The notes below the pieces were generated by a model. That model had not been told where the DNA came from. It saw nothing but the letters and a program-made list of their open reading frames with translations, and ran no database searches. Of a stretch of DNA of 64,000 nt, positions 1 through 8,230 are shown one piece after another. The stretch is from assembly GCA_044222195.1 (NCBI GenBank), contig JBGANS010000016.1, positions 1-64,000 of the forward strand. Direction: 5' to 3'. A program made the translations under genes and the position numbers. The number at the start of each line of letters is the position of its first letter. The first letter of the stretch is position 1. This DNA comes from JAHBXE01 sp044222195 (lineage in GTDB: Bacteria > Planctomycetota > Phycisphaerae > Phycisphaerales > UBA1924).

Positions 1-135
1 CGCCGCCGCGGCGGCGGACACCAATGCGTTCGGATTGTTCAGGTCGCACTGGGCCGTCGCCCGCTTGGCTTCCCGAGAGCACGCCCATCCCGCCATGACG
101 ACGAGGCCCAGAACAATCGCGAGTTGAGTCTTCAT
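1..135 (-). CDS. Start of an exported protein, cut by the window edge
   Basis: The minus strand opens with ATG at 133-135 and stays open for 45 codons to base 1, so only the N-terminus is present. It reads MKTQLAIVLGLVVMAG followed by WACSREAK: a positive start, a hydrophobic core and a Cys at residue 19, as expected for a signal peptide. The residues before that Cys (GWA) are a poor lipobox, so lipidation is uncertain. The visible end is an Ala-rich stretch. No function can be assigned. It is divergent from trpS with about 130 bases between the starts. Confidence 0.6.
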   Translation of the reverse strand, partial: MKTQLAIVLGLVVMAGWACSREAKRATAQCDLNNPNALVSAAAAA

Positions 136-265
136 GAACACTCCTACGGAGAGTGTACCGAAGAGTTCGACGAGGGTTGCGTGCATCCCAAGCACTCATG
201 AACCCGGCGTGCTCGCATCCCGATCCGCGTTCATCCGCGGCCGCGCCCCCGCTAAACTCCCCCCG

Positions 266-1324
266 ATGTCCAAGCCCCGAATTCTCACCGGCGACACACC
301 CACCGGCCGCCTCCACCTCGGCCACTACGTCGGCTCGCTCGAGAATCGACTCGCGCTCCAGCCCGAGTACGACTGCTACTTCCTTCTCGCGAACATGCAC
401 GCCTTCACCACCCGCGCCGACAAGGCCGCGGACATCCGCCAGGACACCATCGAGATCGTCAAGGACTGGCTCGCCGTCGGCATCGACCCAAAGCAGTCCA
501 CCATCGTCCTGCAGACCGAGGTCCCCGCCATCGCCGAGCTCACCTGGTTCTTCGCCATGCTCATCCCCTTCAACAAGGTGATGCGCAACCCCACGCTGAA
601 AACTGAGATCGACGCCAAGGGCCTCGGCGACACCTACTCCTTCGGTTTCCCCATGTACGCCGTCGGCCAGTGCGCCGACATCCTCGCCTTCCGACCCGAG
701 CTCGTCCCCGTCGGCGAAGACCAGGAAGCCCACATCGAAATGTGCCGCGACGTCGCGCAGAAGTTCAACCAGATGTACTGCGGCGTCGGAAACCGCGTCG
801 AGTCTCAGGACCACGTCAAAGCCGGCGGCCTCTTTCCGATTCCCAAAGCCAAGATCGGCCGCATCGGCCGCCTCCCCGGCATCGACGGCTCTTCAAAGAT
901 GTCCAAGAGCCTCGGCAACGCCATCATGCTCAGTGACTCAGCCAAGGAAGTGCAGAAGAAAATCGGCAAGATCACCACCGGACGCCAGAGCCCGACCGAC
1001 AAGGGCGACATCACCAACGCGCTCTTCACTTTCGTCCGCGCCTTCATCCGCGATGAGGCCCGCGTCAAGGAACTTGAACGCAAGTACGCCGCGGGAGACA
1101 ACATCGGCGACGGCCACATCAAGCAGGAACTCGCCGAGGCGATCAACACGCTCCTCGAACCCATGCGTGCCCGCCGCGCCGAATACGAAAAACCCGGCGG
1201 CGACGACCTCGTCATCGACATCATCAGGGACGGCACCCGCCGCGCCAACCTCATCGCCGAAGAAACCCTTCATCTCGCCAAGAAGGCCATGAAGCTCGAC
1301 TTTGGCGCACGCAAGCTCCACTAG
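266..1324 (+). CDS. trpS: Tryptophanyl-tRNA synthetase
   Basis: Class I aminoacyl-tRNA synthetase that charges tRNA-Trp in the cytoplasm. The 352-residue product has the HIGH-type signature HLGH at residues 17-20 and KMSKS at 211-215, and the length fits bacterial TrpS (about 330-350). The frame is open from 134, but the extra 44 residues are low-complexity and unlike the family. The ATG at 266 (MSKPRILTGD) puts the ATP-binding segment where it belongs, so that start was chosen. The SD of the next gene overlaps this gene's stop codon, which suggests co-transcription with the DUF695-RraB gene. Confidence 0.96.
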   Translation: MSKPRILTGDTPTGRLHLGHYVGSLENRLALQPEYDCYFLLANMHAFTTRADKAADIRQDTIEIVKDWLAVGIDPKQSTIVLQTEVPAIAELTWFFAMLIPFNKVMRNPTLKTEIDAKGLGDTYSFGFPMYAVGQCADILAFRPELVPVGEDQEAHIEMCRDVAQKFNQMYCGVGNRVESQDHVKAGGLFPIPKAKIGRIGRLPGIDGSSKMSKSLGNAIMLSDSAKEVQKKIGKITTGRQSPTDKGDITNALFTFVRAFIRDEARVKELERKYAAGDNIGDGHIKQELAEAINTLLEPMRARRAEYEKPGGDDLVIDIIRDGTRRANLIAEETLHLAKKAMKLDFGARKLH

Positions 1325-1333
1325 GAGGCGTTC

Positions 1334-2110
1334 ATGTCCGGCAACTGGGTCCCCATGATGCGCCAGTACGAACACGGCCCCGCCTCGGAAATGGTCAACA
1401 CCCACTTCCGTGACGAGAATCTCTTCCCCGACCAGTCCCGCCCATCCGCGACCATCATCACCGTCGCGTTCAACGACCCCGACCAGTCCGGCATGGGCAC
1501 GCAGGAAGACGCCGCGATCATCGATGAAGCCTGGGATGCCATGGCCGCTCGCCTCGCCACCGAAGCTTCCGCCGAGTTTGTCGGCCGCCTTCGCCACGGC
1601 GGCCAGGCCCGCATCCTCGTCTACGCCCCGCGCGGCGCCCGTCCCCGAATCGAAGCCGCCGCGCGCCAGGCCTTCCCGAATCACGCCGTTGAAGTCGAGC
1701 ACCGCGACGATCCCAAGTGGGATCTCTACCGCCGCGCACTCCCGACTCCTTCCGAAGAGCGCATTTCCCTCGATTATCTCGTCGTGCAAGCTCTCGAACA
1801 GCACGGCGACCCCCTCACGACCAAGCGCGATGTCCGTCACTTCGCCTACTTCCCCACCAGCTCCGCGGCGTCCCAGTTCGCCAAGCAGATCTCTCCCCAA
1901 GGTTTCAAGACCAAGGTCGAGCAGTTCCCCGCTGACAACAACTGGCGCGTCACCGCCTCCCGCGACGACGCCGTCGATCACCCCCAGATCTGCACCATCA
2001 CCGGCCCCCTCGCCGATCTCGCCGACACACTCGGCGGCACCTACGACGGATGGGAAGCAATGCTCGTCAAGAAGAAGGGACTGTTCGGGCGGCTCTTCGG
2101 TAAGGAGTAA
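1334..2110 (+). CDS. DUF695/RraB-like protein (RNase E inhibitor family)
   Basis: 258 residues. The N-terminal half (about 10-140) resembles DUF695. The C-terminal half (about 145-245), from DYLVVQALEQHGD to GTYDGWEAML, resembles RraB, which in gamma-proteobacteria binds RNase E and slows mRNA decay. A perfect SD (AGGAGG, 1323-1328) overlaps the trpS stop codon, so translation is probably coupled to trpS. The protein ends in a basic tail (KKKGLFGRLFGKE). The fold assignment is fairly secure by pattern. A role in RNA turnover here is inference, because DUF695-RraB proteins outside Proteobacteria are not well characterised. Confidence 0.75.
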   Translation: MSGNWVPMMRQYEHGPASEMVNTHFRDENLFPDQSRPSATIITVAFNDPDQSGMGTQEDAAIIDEAWDAMAARLATEASAEFVGRLRHGGQARILVYAPRGARPRIEAAARQAFPNHAVEVEHRDDPKWDLYRRALPTPSEERISLDYLVVQALEQHGDPLTTKRDVRHFAYFPTSSAASQFAKQISPQGFKTKVEQFPADNNWRVTASRDDAVDHPQICTITGPLADLADTLGGTYDGWEAMLVKKKGLFGRLFGKE

Positions 2111-2112
2111 CG

Positions 2113-2499
2113 CTAATACGGCCGCACGACTTTGAGCCCTTTGATCGGCTTGAAGTGCTTCACGTTCAGCGTGACAATCGGCATCTGCAATCTCAAGCAT
2201 GTCGCGGCGAGCAGGCAGTCCGGCCATCCAACGCCGTGAGACAGCGATCCGCTCTGAACCAGCACCAGGCAATGACGAAAGTCGGCGCTGCTCGGCAGGA
2301 TCAACCGGAAGCGGCGAAGCAATCCCCGCCCCGCGACGAGCTCGATCTTGTTCTTGCACCCGGCCAGAAACTCCGCCGCGCTGACGGCGTGTACCGCCGG
2401 TCGGTCGGCCGGCGACCTGGAGTTCAAGAACTCTTCGATGCCAGGAATGCCCCTCGCGTGGTCGATCAACGTGTTGGTATCCAGCACAAAGTCAGCCAC
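2113..2499 (-). CDS. PIN-domain ribonuclease toxin (VapC-like)
   Basis: A predicted Mg-dependent endoribonuclease of the VapC family. Starting at GTG 2499 gives 128 residues opening with ADFVLDTNTLID, where the first PIN aspartate sits in LDTN. AAEFLAG carries the conserved Glu, and WPDCLLAAT and LNVKHF follow the usual PIN layout. The GTG overlaps the antitoxin stop by 8 bases, as in translationally coupled toxin-antitoxin pairs. A longer ATG start at 2541 would overlap the antitoxin by 50 bases and add non-family residues. It lies tail-to-tail with the RraB-like gene, with only 2 bases between them. Confidence 0.85.
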   Translation of the reverse strand: MADFVLDTNTLIDHARGIPGIEEFLNSRSPADRPAVHAVSAAEFLAGCKNKIELVAGRGLLRRFRLILPSSADFRHCLVLVQSGSLSHGVGWPDCLLAATCLRLQMPIVTLNVKHFKPIKGLKVVRPY

Positions 2500-2752
2500 G
2501 GTACCGTTCACCCATGGCCGCCCGCCGAAGCTCGCGCGCAACCTCTACCGACGACTTTCCACGCCATTCCTTGCGATCTTTCCACATGCCGAATCCCGGT
2601 AACGGCCGACTCGTGGAACGGCGAGTCCGAGGCTTTCGGATCCGCTTTCTCTTCGGGGATGACTCCGGCGAAACCCGGACCGACATGCCTTCCGGAAGCT
2701 CGGCATTGCTCAGCACAATGACACCATTTCGGACTGTCCCGCGATAGGTCAT
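2492..2752 (-). CDS. Antitoxin partner of the PIN toxin
   Basis: 86 residues from ATG 2752: MTYRGTVRNGVIVLSN then AELPEGMSVRV. The beta-hairpin pattern (GTVRNGVIVL plus LPEG) is typical of small antitoxins upstream of PIN toxins (AF2212/DUF104-like). The basic middle (SPKRKRIRKPRTRRSTSR) could bind DNA, and the C-terminal helix (VEVARELRRAA) is where such antitoxins usually contact the toxin. The order antitoxin then toxin with an 8-base overlap supports the call. Autoregulation is likely from family knowledge but no operator was identified. The subfamily assignment is tentative. Confidence 0.7.
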   Translation of the reverse strand: MTYRGTVRNGVIVLSNAELPEGMSVRVSPESSPKRKRIRKPRTRRSTSRPLPGFGMWKDRKEWRGKSSVEVARELRRAAMGERYRG

Positions 2753-2772
2753 GCCGAATCCTAGTCCGACCG

Positions 2773-4839
2773 TCACTTCCACCGCCCCATCCTCTCCATC
2801 ATCTCCCCCGCCCTCAGATTCGCAAACCTCTGCACACGATCCGCCTTGTCCTTCGCCCCCAGCTTCCGCAGCGACGCCACCTCTTCTCCATACCGGCACA
2901 CATCGTCCAGCAGCTCCGTCTCCCGCCCCATCCAACTCCGCCCCCGGACCGGCCCGCCCGCGGCCAACTCCCGCAGCGCCCCCGCCGCGCCGCGATCTGC
3001 CGAAATCCCGCGCCGTTGAGCCTCACGCGTCAGCCGTCCCGCCAGCAGTGCGACCGCGCACTCTTTCCGCGCCTTCTCAGCCAGCTCCACCGCTTTCCCA
3101 GAATCTCCCGACAAGAGCACCCGCGTCGCTTCCGCCGCCTGTTCCTCCAGCCCCCCCGCCAACGCCTCCATCGATGCCGCCGACAACTCCCAACCCGGCC
3201 ACGACTGCAAACTCAAGTACGCCCCCCCCAGGTTCACCACCGGCCCGGCATCATCCATCAACTCCATCAATGCCCGCAGCGCCTCCAGCCGCTTCGCATC
3301 CGACCCCGCCACGATGTTCTTCTCCCAGTCAAAGAGCCACCCGGCTCGCCGATCCGTGATCTCCGCCGCGAGCGCCGCCTCCCGGCCGCCGGAGAGCTTC
3401 GCCCACGCGCTCGTCCGCTCCTTCGCCGGCTTGCCCGCGTCTTCCTTTACCACTCGCCGCAAGTCATCCTCTCCCGGCATCCGCCAGCACCGCTCCACAT
3501 TCCCATACAGCGCCCGCAGCGCCGCGTTCGCCGCTTCCTTCTGATCCGCCTTCCCCAGGTCCTGGCTCAGTTTCAGCACTCGGTTCGCCGCATTCACCCA
3601 CGGCTTGTCCGCCGTCGGTTCTCCCTCGCCCGGCGCCACCAGCGCCGTGTTCACCGCGATGAGCCCCTCCACATCCGCCACCGCCCGCCGGTGCGACGAA
3701 ATCGCCGCGAGCACCCCCGGGTCCGTCATCGCTTCCGGCCGCCGCAGCACCTCCGGCAGCGCCGCCACCAGTTGCTGCTCCGTCTGCCGCGCCGCCCCCA
3801 CAAGAATCCGAAACAGCGGCCTGAGCTGCCGCATGAACACCTTCTCCTCCGGCCACTTCGCCCGCTCCGATGCCAGCGCCAACAGCTCCCCGGCCGACTC
3901 CATCGACCTCGAGTCCGCCTGCGCCGCCGGGATCGACACCGCCTGCGCAACCCCCGCCTTCACACGCTTCGCCGCCGGGCTCTCCTCCAGAGCCTCCGCC
4001 CTCGCGACCATCGTTGACAGCGCCGACAACCTCACCAGCGTCTCCAGCCCCGTCGCCCGCGTCTCCCCTCCACACACATCCGTTACCGCCTTCGCAAACT
4101 GCTCCCCAAGAATCCGCCGCGGCACATCCGGCACCCACGCCGGGGGCGATTCAATCGCCCGCGCCGCATCCACCACCATCGCCCGCACCCGCTCCGCGCC
4201 CGCGGCGTACACCGGCCACGTGGCCGAATCCGCCGCCAGCGCATCAAGCTCCCTCAGCGCCTTGATCGCGCTCTCGGTCATCCCCGGCAGCTTCGACCAC
4301 TCGTCGATCTTCGTGCCAAACGATCCACCCGCGGGCCCGGCCGCACCTTGGACGTCGTCAATCCATCCACCCTTTCCTGTCGCCGAACCCGCCAGCTTTG
4401 ACAGCAGCGCCAGCCCATCTCGCAGCACGAGGTCCGGGTCCGCGTTTGTTTCCAGCGCCCGCCGCGCCGCCGTCAACTCGCCGACGATCGCGTGCAGCAC
4501 CGGATCCCCCGCCGCCGCGGCCACCACCTTGTCGAGCTCCGCACGCGAACCCGCCAGCGTCCTCCCCATCACCACCCGGGCCGAGCCCGCCTGCCCCGCC
4601 CTCTCACCCGATGAAAGCAACTCGCGAGCCAGCCGCCGCAGCCCGCCCCGCACCCGCGCCTCCGCCGTCGAAGACTTCTCAATCGCCACCGCCTCCGCCG
4701 CGAGCTGATCCGCCAGCGCGAGCGTTCCCACCCCGGCTCCCGCCGCGGGCGCCACCGGCGCGCTCGACAGATCCAGCATCGGCTTGTTCTGCGCCAGCAC
4801 CGGCGCTGCACACACCATGACGACCCACGCCAGTCTCAC
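2773..4839 (-). CDS. Large exported helical protein of unknown function
   Basis: 688 residues beginning with a clear signal peptide (MRLAWVVMVCAAPVLAQ; cleavage near VLA-Q). The mature protein is rich in Ala, Leu, Arg and Glu and reads as one long series of amphipathic helices, like TPR/HEAT-type solenoids, but no consensus repeat could be fixed by eye. Its start overlaps the stop of the glycosyltransferase gene by 4 bases (ATGA), so the two are translated together, glycosyltransferase first. A similar composition is seen in the exported or helical proteins at 56.9 and 62.1 kb. Function not recognised. Confidence 0.75.
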   Translation of the reverse strand: MRLAWVVMVCAAPVLAQNKPMLDLSSAPVAPAAGAGVGTLALADQLAAEAVAIEKSSTAEARVRGGLRRLARELLSSGERAGQAGSARVVMGRTLAGSRAELDKVVAAAAGDPVLHAIVGELTAARRALETNADPDLVLRDGLALLSKLAGSATGKGGWIDDVQGAAGPAGGSFGTKIDEWSKLPGMTESAIKALRELDALAADSATWPVYAAGAERVRAMVVDAARAIESPPAWVPDVPRRILGEQFAKAVTDVCGGETRATGLETLVRLSALSTMVARAEALEESPAAKRVKAGVAQAVSIPAAQADSRSMESAGELLALASERAKWPEEKVFMRQLRPLFRILVGAARQTEQQLVAALPEVLRRPEAMTDPGVLAAISSHRRAVADVEGLIAVNTALVAPGEGEPTADKPWVNAANRVLKLSQDLGKADQKEAANAALRALYGNVERCWRMPGEDDLRRVVKEDAGKPAKERTSAWAKLSGGREAALAAEITDRRAGWLFDWEKNIVAGSDAKRLEALRALMELMDDAGPVVNLGGAYLSLQSWPGWELSAASMEALAGGLEEQAAEATRVLLSGDSGKAVELAEKARKECAVALLAGRLTREAQRRGISADRGAAGALRELAAGGPVRGRSWMGRETELLDDVCRYGEEVASLRKLGAKDKADRVQRFANLRAGEMMERMGRWK

Positions 4840-6155
4840 ACAGCCCTCGCCTTCGCCGCGCCCTTACGCGCCGCCTTCAGCGCCCTCTCGTACACCTTCT
4901 CAAGCTCCTCCACCATCGTCTCCGCTGCAAACTTCTTCCGGCACAGCTCCCGGCCCTCCGCCGCCAGCCGCTCGCGATCCGCCGGTGAGTCCGCAAGCTC
5001 CAGCACCGCCGCCCGCAGCGCCCCGCGATTCCCAACCGGAACCAGCCGCCCCGTCTTCCCCTCGATGCATGCCTCCCGCGTCCCATCCACGTCATACGCC
5101 GCGGGAACAACACCGCACAGCAGCGCCTGCGGCACCGTCCGCGGCAGCCCTTCCCGATAACTCGGATGCACCAGGATGTCCATCGCCCTCATGTGCGCCG
5201 CCACCCGCTCCGACGGCACCAGCCCCGTCAGCGTCACCTGCCCCGCCGCGCCCTGCACCGTTTGCGACCGATCCACCTCCATCACGCTGAACCCATCCTT
5301 GCGAACCCGCGCCACCAGTCGCTCCCGCCACCACCCATCTCCGACCCACAGGAGCTTCAGGTTCCGCCGCGCCAGCATGTCCGCCCCCAGCGCATCAAGC
5401 ACATCGTCATGCCCCTTGTGCTCCGCCAGCCGCGCCACCGTGCCCACGACGATGTCCGAATCCGCAAACCCCAGCGCCCGCCGCATCGACGCCCGATCTT
5501 CCCCCGGCCCCGCCGTCAGAAACTTCTCCGTCTCCATCCCCGAGTACACGGTCATGTACTTGTCCCGCCGCCCGATCCCCTTCGACACGTACAGCTCCGT
5601 CATCGCGTCCGCCACCGACACGATCACGTGGCACCGCTTCGCCGCGTACTTCTCCGCGGCGACATACCCGCGATTCATCACCCACGTCTTGATCTGCCGA
5701 ATCGGCGACCCCTGCATCGGCATGAACGGCGGCCCGTGAATCGTGTGCACGATCCCGATCGCCTCCCCGTCTTGCCGCGCCCCCTCCGCCGCCTCCCTCT
5801 TCCTGTTCACATTCCACGCCACCCCGCGCCCGATGATCCCCGCCTTGCTGCTGTGCGTGTGAATTATGTCCGGCCGCACTTCCTCAATCAGGTCCCGCAG
5901 TTCCTCCGCCGCGCGCCGATCCTTCATCGGGTTCACTTCGCGCACCAGGCTCGGCAACTCATACGCCTCGATCTTCTTTCCATCGGCCGTGCGAAACCGC
6001 CGTACCCGATCCAGCAGCGATCCCTCCGGCCCGTAAATCGGCCCGAACGCCAGGTGCACCTCATGCCCCCGCCGCGCCTGCCCTTCGCACGAGAGCACCG
6101 TATTCTCCTGCGAGCCGCCGAGGATGAGTCGGGTTGAGAGGTGAAGGATTCGCAT
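4836..6155 (-). CDS. Glycosyltransferase, GT4 family
   Basis: 439 residues from ATG 6155, MRILHLSTRLILGGSQ, the usual start of GT-B fold GT4 enzymes with a Gly-rich first loop (GGSQENT). The middle holds the HTHSSKAGIIGR segment and a short P-rich substrate loop (HGPPFMP). The C-terminal Rossmann domain carries VGTVARLAEHKGHDD, HPSYREGLPRT and the E-x7-E-like motif region (DGTREACIEGKTGRL). It probably moves a sugar from a nucleotide-sugar onto a polysaccharide or glycolipid at the cytoplasmic face. The acceptor is unknown. The ORF extends upstream to 6275, but that part belongs to the neighbouring gene's territory. Confidence 0.9.
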   Translation of the reverse strand: MRILHLSTRLILGGSQENTVLSCEGQARRGHEVHLAFGPIYGPEGSLLDRVRRFRTADGKKIEAYELPSLVREVNPMKDRRAAEELRDLIEEVRPDIIHTHSSKAGIIGRGVAWNVNRKREAAEGARQDGEAIGIVHTIHGPPFMPMQGSPIRQIKTWVMNRGYVAAEKYAAKRCHVIVSVADAMTELYVSKGIGRRDKYMTVYSGMETEKFLTAGPGEDRASMRRALGFADSDIVVGTVARLAEHKGHDDVLDALGADMLARRNLKLLWVGDGWWRERLVARVRKDGFSVMEVDRSQTVQGAAGQVTLTGLVPSERVAAHMRAMDILVHPSYREGLPRTVPQALLCGVVPAAYDVDGTREACIEGKTGRLVPVGNRGALRAAVLELADSPADRERLAAEGRELCRKKFAAETMVEELEKVYERALKAARKGAAKARAV

Positions 6156-6157
6156 GT

Positions 6158-6646
6158 TCAGACGTCCCGAAGCGTACCGCATTCCGGGCATCCGGCGCTC
6201 GCCAAGCCGCGAAGGTCGTATCCGCATTCGCGGCAATGCCCCTTGTGGTGCGAACAAGACGCCAAACGAACGCACCCGCCGAGAAGCACGAGCACGATTG
6301 CCGGGCTGAACATCGGAATCGAAACGCCGCGGGATTGGTTCATGTCAAAGAGCCGCGGCGCGATCCGGAACAACCACGGTTCGCCGTCAAACCTGCGCGG
6401 CCACACTGCCCGAAGACCGGGCGCCGGAATCCCGCGATTGAAAAACCCCGCCGTCCCGCGCGTGCCCACGATCAGCTGCCCACTCCGCACAATCACGTAT
6501 CGCTGCCGCAGGCGAGTGAGGTTCACTGACGACCACCACTCCACGCCGACCCACTCCGTGATCGTTGCGATCGTGAGGACCACGGTCCCGGCGATGAGGA
6601 TGGTGCGGGCCAAGGCTCGCCGGCGTTGTCGCACAGTGCGGGTCAT
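6158..6646 (-). CDS. Membrane protein with C-terminal zinc ribbon
   Basis: 162 residues with a basic N-terminus, a transmembrane helix at about 13-33 (ILIAGTVVLTIATITEWVG), a soluble middle, a second hydrophobic helix (FSPAIVLVLLGGCVRL) and a terminal zinc ribbon CRECGYDLRGLASAGCPECG. This last motif recurs in many small planctomycete membrane proteins, and the protein at 46.6-48.1 kb has a related CPRC...CPEC pair. Its stop is 2 bases from the glycosyltransferase start and its start is 9 bases from the upstream gene, so it sits within the same transcript. Function unknown. Confidence 0.75.
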   Translation of the reverse strand: MTRTVRQRRRALARTILIAGTVVLTIATITEWVGVEWWSSVNLTRLRQRYVIVRSGQLIVGTRGTAGFFNRGIPAPGLRAVWPRRFDGEPWLFRIAPRLFDMNQSRGVSIPMFSPAIVLVLLGGCVRLASCSHHKGHCRECGYDLRGLASAGCPECGTLRDV

Positions 6647-6655
6647 GCTGAGTCG

Positions 6656-7060
6656 TCAACGATCCACATACCACGTGCCACGCGCGCTGTCATATCCATC
6701 CCCTTCGTAGATCGGGCCCACGAAGAACCCGAGTTGGAATCGATCGGCCGAGACGCGCGTGTAGGTCCACTTACCGTCCCCGACGATCGGAGGTTCGATC
6801 GTCGTCGCGAATGCGGGCACCAGGTCGTCCAGCCGCTCGGGATACCCGCCCCGGGATTGCTTATACGCTTCGATCGCGGCCACCAGCGCCGCGGCCCGCG
6901 ACTTCGTCGTCTCATACGCCGCGTCGCTGTACTTGAGCAGTGCCGGCCCCCACACCATCTTGTGCAGCAACGGATGGCGCCAAGTCGCAAAGATGAATAT
7001 GGCAAGTCCGCCCACAAGGACCACGACAACCGCGACCAGCCATCGGCGCATCGACTTCAC
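6656..7060 (-). CDS. Single-pass, pseudopilin-like exported protein
   Basis: 134 residues from GTG 7060 (or ATG 7051): VKSMRRWLVAVVVVLVGG, a basic start then a long hydrophobic helix. The soluble part contains AAALVAAIEAYKQSRGGYP, the helix and GxYP turn usual in type II secretion pseudopilins, followed by LDDLVPAF, which also occurs in that fold. The N-terminus has no GFTLIE cleavage motif, so it is only pilin-like. The GTG overlaps the truA stop (GTGA), indicating translational coupling. Its role is unknown. Confidence 0.7.
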   Translation of the reverse strand: MKSMRRWLVAVVVVLVGGLAIFIFATWRHPLLHKMVWGPALLKYSDAAYETTKSRAAALVAAIEAYKQSRGGYPERLDDLVPAFATTIEPPIVGDGKWTYTRVSADRFQLGFFVGPIYEGDGYDSARGTWYVDR

Positions 7061-7983
7061 GCGTACCTCACCCACTCCAGGCACAACCCCGTCGGCGGCA
7101 ATGTCGGCCCCGCCTTCCGCCGATCCTTCGATGCAATCGCCGCCGTCACATCCTCCGGAGTCAATCTCCCCCGACCCACATCCACCAGCGTCCCCGCGAT
7201 GATCCGAACCATGTTCCACAAAAACCCATTTCCCGAAATCTCAATCCTCACCCGCCTTTCCTCTCTCTGCGTCACTGCGTCACTGCGTGACTCCGTCACT
7301 CCCAGCTCAAACACCGTCCGCACCGTTGACACCCTCCCATGCCCCGCCGCCGCGAACGCGGCGAAGTCATGCTCCCCCACGATCCGCGCCGCCGCCTCGC
7401 TCATCTTCGCCACATCCAAAGGCACCCACACGTGATGGACGAATCGCCGGTTCCACAGCGCCCGATGCGGCGAAACATGCAGCGTGTACGAATACCCCTT
7501 CGCCGTGCAGTCCGAAATCGGGTTGAATGACTCCGCCGCCGCCTCCGCCCCTACCACCAGCACATCCTCCGGCAGCCGCGAGTTGATCGCCCGCAGCAGG
7601 GAGTCCACGCCGCGCTCCCCGGGCCACGCCGATTCCGTGCACGTAAACGCGCCCACCTGCCCGCGCGCATGCACTCCCGAATCCGTCCTGCTCGCCCCCG
7701 TCAGCACAATCGGTTCGCGGACCACCTCGCGTACCGCTCGCTCTACCACCGCCTGCACCGTCCGCAGCTCGATCCGCTCGCTGGCACTCTCCCCGCTCTC
7801 CTCACCCTCATCCGGAATCGACGCCGCCCTCGCGGCCCGCGGCGAGGTATCCCACGCCCCCGTCGCCACCGGCGGAAGCACCTTTCCCGCAGCGACCTCC
7901 GACCCCGCCGGCGGCTCCTGCTTCTGCCACCCGCAGAAGTCCGTCCCGTCATACGCAATGATCAACTTGTATCGCGGCATCAC
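7057..7983 (-). CDS. truA: tRNA pseudouridine(38-40) synthase TruA
   Basis: Converts uridines 38-40 of the tRNA anticodon arm to pseudouridine. 308 residues, longer than the usual 245-270. The core motifs are present: AYDGTDFCGWQKQ at the start, the catalytic Asp in ASRTDSGVHA, NPISDCTAKGYSYTL, and NGFLWNMVRIIAGTL near the end. The extra length comes from about 40 residues of Pro/Ala/Glu-rich sequence between GWQKQ and RTVQ, and from a loop encoded by 8-bp repeats (7268-7299). Both ends overlap neighbouring genes by 4 bases, so it is translated as part of a tight operon. Confidence 0.94.
   Translation of the reverse strand: MMPRYKLIIAYDGTDFCGWQKQEPPAGSEVAAGKVLPPVATGAWDTSPRAARAASIPDEGEESGESASERIELRTVQAVVERAVREVVREPIVLTGASRTDSGVHARGQVGAFTCTESAWPGERGVDSLLRAINSRLPEDVLVVGAEAAAESFNPISDCTAKGYSYTLHVSPHRALWNRRFVHHVWVPLDVAKMSEAAARIVGEHDFAAFAAAGHGRVSTVRTVFELGVTESRSDAVTQREERRVRIEISGNGFLWNMVRIIAGTLVDVGRGRLTPEDVTAAIASKDRRKAGPTLPPTGLCLEWVRYA
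7268..7299 (+). repeat. Four 8-bp tandem repeats inside truA
   Basis: On the + strand TGCGTCAC, TGCGTCAC, TGCGTGAC and TCCGTCAC follow each other without spacers. They encode part of a non-conserved loop (TESRSDAVTQREE) just before the conserved C-terminal strand of TruA. The unit length is not a multiple of three, so gain or loss of one copy would shift the frame. Confidence 0.85.
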
Positions 7984-8201
7984 GCCCCCGGCGCCGGTGG
8001 CTCCTCAAACCCCTTCACCACCGTGGCCCCCGGATGCGCCGTCCCACTCTCCCCGCCCTTCCCGAAAATCCTCTGCCCCGTCTTCTTATCCGTCCCCGGA
8101 TACAGCACATCCGCCATGTGCCACCAGATCAACGCCGCCACCACGCCGATCGTGAGCATCACCCCGATCGCGATCACAATGATCCAGGTCTGTTGAGACA
8201 T
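7980..8201 (-). CDS. Small single-pass membrane protein
   Basis: 73 residues: MSQQTWIIVIAIGVMLTIGV opens a transmembrane helix (about 6-27), followed by a short soluble tail with Gly-rich and Pro-rich stretches (GKGGESGTAHPG, EEPPAPGA). The stop overlaps the truA start by 4 bases (ATGA), so it is the first gene of the truA group. No catalytic or binding motif is visible and no family was recognised. Confidence 0.65.
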   Translation of the reverse strand: MSQQTWIIVIAIGVMLTIGVVAALIWWHMADVLYPGTDKKTGQRIFGKGGESGTAHPGATVVKGFEEPPAPGA

Positions 8202-8230
8202 CGCCGAAGTTTAGACCCCGTGAGGCGGGC

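Noticed and set aside
938..2359. 473-residue minus-strand open frame overlapping trpS and the RraB-like gene
   Set aside because: It lies in another frame of two well-supported genes, and its sequence is Gly/Glu/Val/Ala-rich with no motif. High GC makes such mirror frames common here.
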